Origin: JASHVB01 sp036489395
Lineage (GTDB): Bacteria; Pseudomonadota; Alphaproteobacteria; Acetobacterales; Acetobacteraceae
Length of the DNA stretch: 63,317 nucleotides
Direction of reading: 5' to 3'
NCBI GenBank assembly: GCA_036489395.1
Contig: DASXFW010000282.1
Coordinates: 1 to 63,317 of the forward strand
In this document: positions 52,516 through 59,480 of the stretch, in pieces
Layout: every line of letters begins with the position of its first letter
Numbering within the stretch: position 1 is the stretch's first letter
Made by a program: the position numbers and the translations under genes
The notes under the pieces: generated by a model
What the model was told of the DNA's origin: nothing
Seen by the model: only the letters and a program-made list of their open reading frames with translations
The model's database searches: none

Positions 52516-53253
52516 TCAGCTCATCAGCGTGACGTGCGCGTCAATTATGGTCCTTTCCCGGAGGAGCGCAAGGCCAGCTCTACCGGCCAAGTGCTTCCAG
52601 CTATCCGGCGAAGACGAGAACTGCCACACCTCGTCATCCGGCTTCGGCGGGAGCCGGAATTTGAGGCCATTTTGAAGCGGATCTACCGAGATTGCGCCTT
52701 CGGCGTGTCGGTGCGGCGTCGACAATGAACCGGCTCTGCCTCGGAGTCTGGTCAACGCAAATGGCATCCCGATGCCGAGCACCGCAACTGCCACAGCGAG
52801 TTCCTCACCCTCGGAACCTGTGGCGAAGCCGGTCACCACGTAACCCAGCTGCTCAAGCCGGCTGTCGAAATGCTCGTGATCGGTCCAAGGCAGCTTGGAC
52901 GAAATTTCCCGATAATCTTCGAAGGGCAACGAGCTCGAATATCGACTCTGTATCTCCGAAACCCAGCGATCCAATGCCGCGGACGGCTCATCAGGATGAG
53001 GGTTGCGAAGACCGAAATGGGCCTTTGAGGCGCCCTCAGTCCTCGCCGCGGAGACGACCAGCGCCGGCCAAAGGACAATGATGCCAAGCCCGATCGCGCA
53101 GGAAAAGGCGATCAGTTTCCACCGTGCCTGATCGTGTGCCTGCCACTCCAGATTTTGCAGTTCATTTCGCCGTAGTCTTGCGGCCGGCCCTATGAAGACG
53201 AACGTGAGACCTACGGCAAAATAGCCTGCGAGCGCGATTATCCATGAAACCAT
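52516..53253 (-). CDS. Membrane protein of unknown function, first gene of the island unit
   Basis: A 245-residue protein with two N-terminal transmembrane segments (WIIALAGYFAVGLTFVFIG and LIAFSCAIGLGIIVLWPALV) and a further hydrophobic stretch near 150-170 (ELAVAVAVLGIGMPFALT). A soluble loop between them carries many charged residues. There is no recognised domain. It begins the four-gene unit and ends 21 bp before the 68-residue protein's start. It could anchor or deliver the cytosolic HEXXH protein at the membrane, which is inference. Confidence 0.6.
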   Translation of the reverse strand: MVSWIIALAGYFAVGLTFVFIGPAARLRRNELQNLEWQAHDQARWKLIAFSCAIGLGIIVLWPALVVSAARTEGASKAHFGLRNPHPDEPSAALDRWVSEIQSRYSSSLPFEDYREISSKLPWTDHEHFDSRLEQLGYVVTGFATGSEGEELAVAVAVLGIGMPFALTRLRGRAGSLSTPHRHAEGAISVDPLQNGLKFRLPPKPDDEVWQFSSSPDSWKHLAGRAGLALLRERTIIDAHVTLMS

Positions 53254-53339
53254 CTTCGATTCGCCGACCTTCCCGCTTCTGGCTTAATTACCCCCGATGA
53301 ACGAACGGCCAGGGTGCGATCGGATCGCTTTGGCCCTGC

Positions 53340-53519
53340 AGTCGTGCAGCCGTTCGGCCGCTCACACTCTTCCACTGCGACACCACCGCGCAGCGTTCGT
53401 GCTTCTCGATCAGCAGCGGATTTGCGCGCACGATGTCGATCATTCAGCCCAAAAGTGTTCTTCGCCTTGTCCGCGGACATGGTTTTGAAGGTCCGACACG
53501 TGGCGATCCCAGCGTCCAT
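53340..53519 (-). pseudogene. Decayed Phd/YefM-type antitoxin gene
   Basis: The start reads TFKTMSADKAKNTFGL, a typical Phd/YefM N-terminus. An extra base then shifts the frame. The next frame continues in register as MIDIVRANPLLIEKHERCAVV and, after a second shift, VEECERPNG, matching the family's usual IEKH..P.VVVVSVEEYERL pattern. At least two frameshifts make it non-functional. No toxin gene remains next to it. This points to an old mobile or addiction module in the island. Confidence 0.65.
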
Positions 53520-54012
53520 TTAGGGCAGAATAATCCCCTTCGCCAAACTGTTTCGGTGGTGGCCGGGAGGGGAGTGGCGGGTGGATTTCGGGGGCGGTAA
53601 GGACGGTTCAGCGACGGCAAGATAAAAGCGTTGCCGTCGTTGGTTTTCTTTGCTCGTCTGATCAACGACTTATAGCGTTCTCGCCGGAAGGGCCGCTGGC
53701 GCTTTGTGGGAGTTTTCCGACGATATCAATGCCATTCGTGCCATCAATCGCTGCTGTCGGGCGGTTCGGTCTCGGCGGAAGTTGGACGGCAAGGGAAAAG
53801 GCACGCCATCCGGCGCGCGCAGTGGATTGGAATGATTGAGCTTTTTGGTCATCCGTCGGAAGACCCTCGCCATACGTTTCGGCGGAAATCTCAATCAAAT
53901 CAACGTCGAAACCGCCATCCGTTCATACCGTGAGACGGCCGGGAAGAGGAAGGATGCTGCGGGATAGAGATCGGCCGTTCATCGCGGAGACGCATGGGGC
54001 GATCCTGTCGGG
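53520..54012. other. Gene-poor stretch inside the island
   Basis: About 490 bp with only short overlapping frames on both strands (for example 53662-53898 minus and 53706-53933 plus), none with a convincing pattern. I see no repeat or RNA gene. It separates the decayed antitoxin from the recombinase unit and may contain the recombinase promoter. Confidence 0.4.
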
Positions 54013-54231
54013 ATGTCTCGACCGCGTGCCAGCCTGGGCATCTTGCCCGACGACCTTTACATTCCGATTGAGCCTTGGCCTCGTATCGGTCGGCCGGCGA
54101 AGCACGACCTGTCGGCGTGGACCGTCACGTACGATTGGCCTGACCCTGTGCCGATCACCGATGCCGAGCTCGACGTGTTCGAGGCGTGGTTCGGCGATCT
54201 CTTCGATGAGTTGTTCGGGCCGAGCCGATGA
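54013..54231 (+). CDS. Small protein upstream of the recombinase
   Basis: A 72-residue acidic protein (ILPDDLYIPIEPWPRIGRPA, then VPITDAELDVFEAWFGDLFD) that starts at ATG 54013 and stops 18 bp before the recombinase. The composition and clean frame look coding. Its tight position suggests co-expression with the recombinase, possibly as a directionality or accessory factor. No domain is recognised. Confidence 0.55.
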   Translation: MSRPRASLGILPDDLYIPIEPWPRIGRPAKHDLSAWTVTYDWPDPVPITDAELDVFEAWFGDLFDELFGPSR

Positions 54232-54249
54232 TCTGAGAGGACAATCGCG

Positions 54250-55920
54250 ATGACCGTGCGGTTGCGCGCCGCCTTGTATCTGCGCGTCTCGACGGCGCGA
54301 CAGGCCGAGCATGATGTCTCGATTCCCGATCAGAAGCGCCAAGGCGAAGCATACTGCGCCGCGCGCGGGTACCAGCTCGTCGAGACCTATGTGGAGCCCG
54401 GCGCATCCGCCACCAACGACAGACGCCCCGAATTCCAGCGCATGATCGAGGCGGGTACGAGCAAGCCCGCCCCGTTCGATATCGTCATCGTTCACAGCTT
54501 CTCGCGCTTCTTCCGCGATCACTTTGAGCTCGAGTTCTACGTCCGCAAGCTCGCCAAGAACGGCGTTCGGCTTGTCTCCATCACCCAGGAGATGGGCGAC
54601 GATCCGATGCATGTCATGATGCGGCAGATCATGGCGCTGTTCGACGAATACCAATCGAAGGAGAACGCCAAGCACGTCTTGCGGGCTCTGAAGGAGAATG
54701 CGCGGCAAGGCTTCTGGAACGGCTCACTGCCGCCGATCGGCTACCGCGTCGTCGCGGCCGAGCAGCGCGGCGCGAAGGTCAAGAAGAAGCTGGAAATCGA
54801 TCCGCTGCACGCAGACACGGTGCGGCTGATCTACAGGCTCGCCCTTGGAGGTGACGGCACGAGCGGGACGTTGGGCGTCAAGAACATCGCCGCCTTTCTC
54901 AACCAACATCGCATCTTCACCCGCGACGGCGGGCGCTGGGGCATCGGCCAGGTTCACCGCATCCTGACGCGGACGACCTATGTCGGCCGCCATGAGTTCA
55001 ACAAACGCGCCAAGAACAAGATGCTGAAGCCGGTCAGCGAGATCGTCATGGTCGAGGTGCCGCCGCTGATCGATCAGGCAACGTTCGATGCCGTGCAGGC
55101 GCATCTGCGCGCCCGCAATCCGAAGGTCACGCCGGCGCGTGTCGTGAGCGGCCCGACCCTCCTTACCGGCATTTGCTTCTGCGCCGACTGCGGCGGTGCG
55201 ATGACGCTCAGGACCGGGAAGGGAGGGCGGTATCGCTACTACACATGCTCGATCAAAGCCCGACAGGGCGAGACCGGCTGCAAGGGCCGGTCGATCCCGA
55301 TGGAGAAGCTGGACAGCCTTGTAGCGGAGCACCTTGCCAACAGATTGCTCCAGCCGGAGCGGCTCGAGGAAATCCTGGCAACCGTCCTTGACCGCCGGCA
55401 GGAACGCGCCGAGCGCCGACGCGAGCACATCGCCGAGCTGAACAAGCGTGCCGCCGAAGCCGGCTTGCGCCTGAAGCGGCTCTATGACGCCATCGAGGCG
55501 GGCGTCGCCGATCTTGACGACCTCGCGCTTAAAGAGCGCATCACAAGCCTGAAGGCGATACGTGACCAGGCCCAAGCCGACGCCGCGCGTGCCGACGCCA
55601 TGCTGGAGGCGTCAGGACAGCAGGCGATCACGCCGCAAATGGTCCAGAGGTTCGCCAGGACGGCACGCGAGCGGATCAAGATCGACGGCGGAGGCTATCG
55701 CCGCGACCATCTCCGCGCGCTCGCCCAGCGCGTCGAGGTCGCGGATCGCGAGGTCCGCATCATCGGCTCGAAAAGCACCCTGCTTCAGACGCTGACCGCC
55801 GCGGCCGGCGTAAAGCCGGCTACGCCAGGCGTTCGCAGTTCTGTTCTGAAATGGCGGATGGGGTGGGATTCGAACCCACGAGGAGTCGCCCCCTGGCGGT
55901 TTTCAAGACCGCTGCCTTAA
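54250..55920 (+). CDS. Large serine recombinase / integrase
   Basis: A 556-residue site-specific recombinase. The resolvase domain has AALYLRVSTARQAEHDVSIPDQ with catalytic Ser (LRVST), YVEPGASATNDRRPEFQRMI and VIVHSFSRFFRDHFE. The recombinase DNA-binding domain follows (NGSLPPIGYRVV, FLNQHRIFTRDGG), then the zinc ribbon (CFCADCGG..TCSIKARQGETGC) and a C-terminal coiled coil (RRQERAERRREHIAELNKRA). The frame ends inside the adjacent tRNA-Ser gene, so the last 20 or so residues are encoded by tRNA sequence read on the opposite strand. This is the arrangement expected if the element inserted at the tRNA 3' end. It is the likely mobiliser of the island to its left. Confidence 0.92.
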   Translation: MTVRLRAALYLRVSTARQAEHDVSIPDQKRQGEAYCAARGYQLVETYVEPGASATNDRRPEFQRMIEAGTSKPAPFDIVIVHSFSRFFRDHFELEFYVRKLAKNGVRLVSITQEMGDDPMHVMMRQIMALFDEYQSKENAKHVLRALKENARQGFWNGSLPPIGYRVVAAEQRGAKVKKKLEIDPLHADTVRLIYRLALGGDGTSGTLGVKNIAAFLNQHRIFTRDGGRWGIGQVHRILTRTTYVGRHEFNKRAKNKMLKPVSEIVMVEVPPLIDQATFDAVQAHLRARNPKVTPARVVSGPTLLTGICFCADCGGAMTLRTGKGGRYRYYTCSIKARQGETGCKGRSIPMEKLDSLVAEHLANRLLQPERLEEILATVLDRRQERAERRREHIAELNKRAAEAGLRLKRLYDAIEAGVADLDDLALKERITSLKAIRDQAQADAARADAMLEASGQQAITPQMVQRFARTARERIKIDGGGYRRDHLRALAQRVEVADREVRIIGSKSTLLQTLTAAAGVKPATPGVRSSVLKWRMGWDSNPRGVAPWRFSRPLP

Positions 55921-55939
55921 ACCGCTCGGCCACCCATCC
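55852..55939 (-). tRNA. tRNA-Ser (anticodon UGA)
   Basis: An 88-base tRNA with encoded CCA. The acceptor stem ggatggg (complement of 55933-55939) pairs with cccatcc, and the discriminator is G. The anticodon arm cggtcttgaaaaccg contains TGA. A long variable arm (ccagggggcgactcctcg) is typical of serine tRNAs, and the T arm has gttcgaatcc. Its 3' end abuts the serine recombinase gene, so it is the probable attachment site of the island. Confidence 0.95.
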
Positions 55940-56055
55940 TGCTCTACCACTGCGCGCGCTTACCACACGGACCCGGCACGCCAAAAGACCGCCGCGCCGG
56001 CACGCTGTCGTGGACCGCGTCCTTCCGGACCACGAGTGGCGCGGACCCCCGCCGC

Positions 56056-56847
56056 TTATGGCGGGCCGTCAAGGAACGCGGGAACCCGGGCCAGCGCGTC
56101 GGCCCACGCAACCGGGTTGGTGCCTGTATGTGCGATACCCGTGCCGCTCGGCGGCGTGGCGAGGCCGGTCAGCGCACGCACCGGCCGGTCCGGCGCATCG
56201 AAATCATGCCAGGCGCCGGCATACACATGCAGCTCGATCTGCCGCGGGAACCGGGCCGCCAGATCACGGCACGGCGCCGCCGGCGTCCAGTCGTCGTTCG
56301 CGCCGACCAGGATCATCAGCGGTTCGGACGGCCGCCAGCTCGCCTGCCGCGATTCGGTCTTGCAGCCCGGATAGAACGCGACGAAGCGGCGGAACAAACC
56401 CGGCGGCAGGTCGGGCCGCTGCGCCGCCGCGAACAACACGGTGCCGCCGCCATTGGACCAGCCGATCAGGTCCACGCCGCCCGGCGGCGTGCCAGGCTGC
56501 CGGGTCAGCCATTCGGCCGCGGCGATCGCGTCGTGCCGCCGCGCCCCGCTGGGATTCACGGTCCGGTCGGCGTTGCGGCACTGCGAGCCGAGGCCGCGCG
56601 AGCCCAAACTGTCCGGCAGCAGCACGATATGGCCGGCATGCGCCAGCACCACCGCCCAGCTTCCGTCGCGTGTCGGGAACGGCCCGCCGCAGCCATGCAG
56701 GGCGACCACAGCAGGACCGTGCGGCGGGCCGTCGGGCAGCACCAGCGCGGCGTCCAGGGTCACGCCGCCGGTCGTCGGGATGGCTACGCGCTGCGCGTGC
56801 ACGCCGGCATGCGTCAGAAACGCCAGCAGCGCGAGGAACGACTTCAA
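56056..56847 (-). CDS. Dienelactone-hydrolase-like alpha/beta hydrolase, exported
   Basis: A 263-residue alpha/beta hydrolase with a signal peptide (MKSFLALLAFLTHAGVHAQ). The oxyanion region is VVALHGCGGPFPTRDG, the nucleophile elbow is IGWSNGG, the acidic residue lies near MILVGANDDWTPA, and the catalytic His is in YAGAWHDFDAPDR. It belongs to the dienelactone hydrolase family, whose periplasmic members act on esters or lactones of unknown kind. Its start overlaps the stop of the upstream Gfo/Idh/MocA gene as ATGA. Confidence 0.85.
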   Translation of the reverse strand: MKSFLALLAFLTHAGVHAQRVAIPTTGGVTLDAALVLPDGPPHGPAVVALHGCGGPFPTRDGSWAVVLAHAGHIVLLPDSLGSRGLGSQCRNADRTVNPSGARRHDAIAAAEWLTRQPGTPPGGVDLIGWSNGGGTVLFAAAQRPDLPPGLFRRFVAFYPGCKTESRQASWRPSEPLMILVGANDDWTPAAPCRDLAARFPRQIELHVYAGAWHDFDAPDRPVRALTGLATPPSGTGIAHTGTNPVAWADALARVPAFLDGPP

Positions 56848-57821
56848 CCCGGCAGCAGGCCGGAGGCGATCATGCGATTGCGTGCCTCCTGCATCGCGTC
56901 GGCGACGGCCAGCGCCGCCGCCAGTGCGCGCCGGCCGGCGGCGGCATCCACCACCACCGGCGCTCCGTCCAGCACCGAGGCCACGAACGCCGCGTGCTCT
57001 GCCGCCAGCGAGTCGTGGTCCTGCCAGGAGATTTCCTCGATGCCGAAGCCATCGACGCCCGGCACCGGCCGGCCGCGGCCGCGTGCCACGACGCTGAGCT
57101 GGCGGTTGGCGAAATCCACCGCGACGTAGCCGTCAGGGGCGAAGATGCGCATGCGCCGCTCGGTCCGCGCCGCGACGCGGCTGGCGGTGATCGTCGCCAC
57201 CGCGCCGCTGTCGAAGCGGATGCGGGCGTTGGCGATGTCCTCGTGCGCGCTGGCCACGGCGGCGCCGACCGCATCGACATGGGCGATCGGGCTATCCACC
57301 AGCGACAGGATCAGGTCGAGGTCGTGGATCATCAGGTCGAGGATTACCGATACGTCGGTGCCGCGCGGCTTGAACGGCGCGATACGGGTGGCCTCGATAT
57401 AGAGCGGCGCGCCGATGCGGCCGGTCAGCGCGCCATGCGCGGCAGAGAAGCGTTCCAGGTGGCCGACCTGGAGAACAAGGTCGTGCGCAGCGGCCAGCGC
57501 GGCGAGGTCGTCCGCCTGGGCGAGCGTGGCCGCGATCGGCTTTTCCACCAGCACATGCTTGCCGGCGTTCAACGCGGCGGCGGCGAGGGCGTGGTGCGCC
57601 TCGGCGGGTGCGGCGACGATCAGGGCGTCGCAGGCGGCCAGCAGGGTCGGCAGGTCCATGTCCGGCGCGCCGGCTTCCCAACCCACGGTGCGCGCGCGTT
57701 CGGTGTCCGTGTCGTGGATGCCGACCAGTTTGGCGCGAGGCTCCGCGGCGGCTTTCAGTGCGTGGTAGCGGCCGAAATGGCCGGCGCCGGCAATGCCGAT
57801 GCGAAGCGGGGCTGTGAGCAT
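56844..57821 (-). CDS. Gfo/Idh/MocA family oxidoreductase
   Basis: A 325-residue NAD(P)-dependent sugar or amino-sugar dehydrogenase. The Rossmann start RIGIAGAGHFGRYHALKA, the EKPIA motif (HVLVEKPIAATLAQADDL) and the second-domain segment VILDLMIHDLDLILSLVD are all visible. The family oxidises sugars, inositol and UDP-sugars. Some Acetobacteraceae use related enzymes in lipid A precursor synthesis, but no lpx gene is in this window, so the substrate is open. It is coupled to the hydrolase downstream. Confidence 0.88.
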   Translation of the reverse strand: MLTAPLRIGIAGAGHFGRYHALKAAAEPRAKLVGIHDTDTERARTVGWEAGAPDMDLPTLLAACDALIVAAPAEAHHALAAAALNAGKHVLVEKPIAATLAQADDLAALAAAHDLVLQVGHLERFSAAHGALTGRIGAPLYIEATRIAPFKPRGTDVSVILDLMIHDLDLILSLVDSPIAHVDAVGAAVASAHEDIANARIRFDSGAVATITASRVAARTERRMRIFAPDGYVAVDFANRQLSVVARGRGRPVPGVDGFGIEEISWQDHDSLAAEHAAFVASVLDGAPVVVDAAAGRRALAAALAVADAMQEARNRMIASGLLPG

Positions 57822-57954
57822 GGGCGGCTATATCAGGCGAGGTGCGGCGGCGCGCAAGCACGCACGGCGTCCCCGCCCCCGCAAGGGTGGGGGGACTATC
57901 TTGCCATTCGCGGCTATGGTGCCGGCCGCCCCTACGGACGGCAAGAACGCACCG

Positions 57955-58155
57955 ATGTCCGACCACAAGCAGCACGACCATGACGAGCCGCGCGATACGC
58001 GTACCGCGGCACTGATCGGGTTGATCGTCATTCTCGTCCTGGCGATCGGCTCCATCATGCTGGTACGGGCGCTGCGCACCGAGTCCCAGCGCGAGGACTG
58101 CCTGATGGCGGGGCGGCGGAATTGTGCGCCGATCGATGTGCCGGCCCGGCAATAG
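57955..58155 (+). CDS. Small single-pass membrane protein
   Basis: A 66-residue protein: a His/Asp-rich N-terminus (MSDHKQHDHDEPRDTRT), one transmembrane helix (AALIGLIVILVLAIGSIMLV) and a short basic tail with two cysteines (EDCLMAGRRNC). The clear N-in/helix pattern supports coding at ATG 57955. It is divergent from the Gfo/Idh/MocA gene and upstream of the RND operon. The function is unknown. Confidence 0.7.
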   Translation: MSDHKQHDHDEPRDTRTAALIGLIVILVLAIGSIMLVRALRTESQREDCLMAGRRNCAPIDVPARQ

Positions 58156-58216
58156 CCGGCATCCCTCGCCGGGATTGCTGTTTGCCAGATTAACCGCCCC
58201 CGCCGGCGTTTTCCGT

Positions 58217-58229
58217 ATAGATTGTCTAT
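58217..58229. promoter_or_regulatory. Candidate MarR-type operator upstream of the RND operon
   Basis: A perfect 5-bp dyad with a 3-bp centre, ATAGA-TTG-TCTAT, lies in an AT-rich island about 120 bp before the adaptor start. MarR-family proteins bind short AT-rich dyads of this kind, and a marR-like gene ends the operon, so autoregulation is plausible. Confidence 0.4.
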
Positions 58230-58337
58230 CACAGATGAGGCATACTTAAGCCTTCAAGAACCGCCGCGTCGATTGCGCGTCGAGGCGTGGCCTCGGCGAC
58301 GCGAGGAAGTGCCGGCCAGACCAGGGGGATGCTTCCG

Positions 58338-59465
58338 ATGGCGAAACGCTTGCTCGCCGGGGTTGGGCTTGTGCTGTGCGTGGCCGCCGTGGCGCTGTGG
58401 CGGCTGGATTTCGACGTCGCGCCGACCGCTAAAGCGCAGCCCGCACCGCCGGAAGTCCCGGTCACGCCCGGCGTCGTGGTTGCACGCGACGTGCCGCAGT
58501 ACTTGCAGGGCATCGGCACCGTCCAGGCCTTCAACACCGTGACGATCAAAAGCCAGGTCGATGGCGCCATCGTCAAGGTCGCCTTCGTCGAAGGCCAGGA
58601 AATCCGCAAGGGCGACCTGCTGTACCAGATCGACCCGCGGCCGTATGAGGCGTCGCTCGCCCTGGCGATGGCCAACAAGGAAAAGGACCAGGCGCAGCTT
58701 GAGACCGCGCAGACCGACCTGGTGCGCTACGGCCGGCTGGTCGGCCCCGGCTTCCAGACCCGGCAAAGCTTCGACGAACAGAAGGGCATGGTCGCGCAGC
58801 TTACGGCCTCGATCAAAGGCGACGAGGCGCAGATCGACACTGCCCGCGTCAACCTCGGCTATACCGACATCCGCTCGCCGATCGACGGCCGGCTGGGTGC
58901 GCGACTGGTGGATATCGGCAACCTGGTGCGCGCGACCGACGGCACGCCGCTGGTGACGATCACCCAGATCAAGCCGATCTTCGTCAGCTTCACCCTGCCG
59001 CAGAGCGACCTGGACCAGATCCGCCAGCAACAGGCGAAGGGCCCGCTGGAAGTCGTTGCGCTGGCCAGCAACGGCGAGACGAAACTCGGCGAAGGCCGCC
59101 TCACCCTGATCGACAACGCGATCGACCAGGCCACCGGCACCATCCACCTGAAGGCGACGTTCGCCAATCTGAACGAACGGCTGTGGCCCGGGGAGTTCGT
59201 GAATCTTCGCCTGGTGCTGCGCGTGCGCAAGGACGTGGCCACGGTGCCGTCGCAGACAGTGCAGGAAGGGCCTGATGGCGACTTCGCGTATGTCATCAGC
59301 AAGGACGACACGGTGCAGCGGCGCAACATCGATGTGATCGCAACGCAGGATGGGCTGGCGGTGATCGGCAAGGGCCTGACGCCCGGGGAACGTGTGGTGG
59401 TTGAAGGACAATACCGGCTGACCGATGGCGTCCGCGTGCGCCTGCGTCCGGCCACGGCGGGATGA
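58338..59465 (+). CDS. RND efflux periplasmic adaptor (membrane fusion protein, MdtA-like)
   Basis: A 375-residue adaptor linking the inner-membrane pump to an outer-membrane channel. The N-terminal anchor MAKRLLAGVGLVLCVAAVAL is followed by the lipoyl-type segment VTIKSQVDGAIVKVAFVEGQ, a helical hairpin, NLGYTDIRSPIDGRLGARLV and the beta-barrel (LTPGERVVVEGQYRLTDGV). ATG 58338 is preferred over ATG 58329 because the ggggg ribosome-binding run is too close to the latter. It is the first gene of adaptor-pump-MarR; no outer-membrane channel gene is present here. Confidence 0.93.
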   Translation: MAKRLLAGVGLVLCVAAVALWRLDFDVAPTAKAQPAPPEVPVTPGVVVARDVPQYLQGIGTVQAFNTVTIKSQVDGAIVKVAFVEGQEIRKGDLLYQIDPRPYEASLALAMANKEKDQAQLETAQTDLVRYGRLVGPGFQTRQSFDEQKGMVAQLTASIKGDEAQIDTARVNLGYTDIRSPIDGRLGARLVDIGNLVRATDGTPLVTITQIKPIFVSFTLPQSDLDQIRQQQAKGPLEVVALASNGETKLGEGRLTLIDNAIDQATGTIHLKATFANLNERLWPGEFVNLRLVLRVRKDVATVPSQTVQEGPDGDFAYVISKDDTVQRRNIDVIATQDGLAVIGKGLTPGERVVVEGQYRLTDGVRVRLRPATAG

Positions 59466-59480
59466 GGACGCGTACCAGCC

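Noticed and set aside
53662..53933. Overlapping short frames on both strands in the island
   Set aside because: They overlap each other, have no ribosome-binding site of note and lack any domain pattern.
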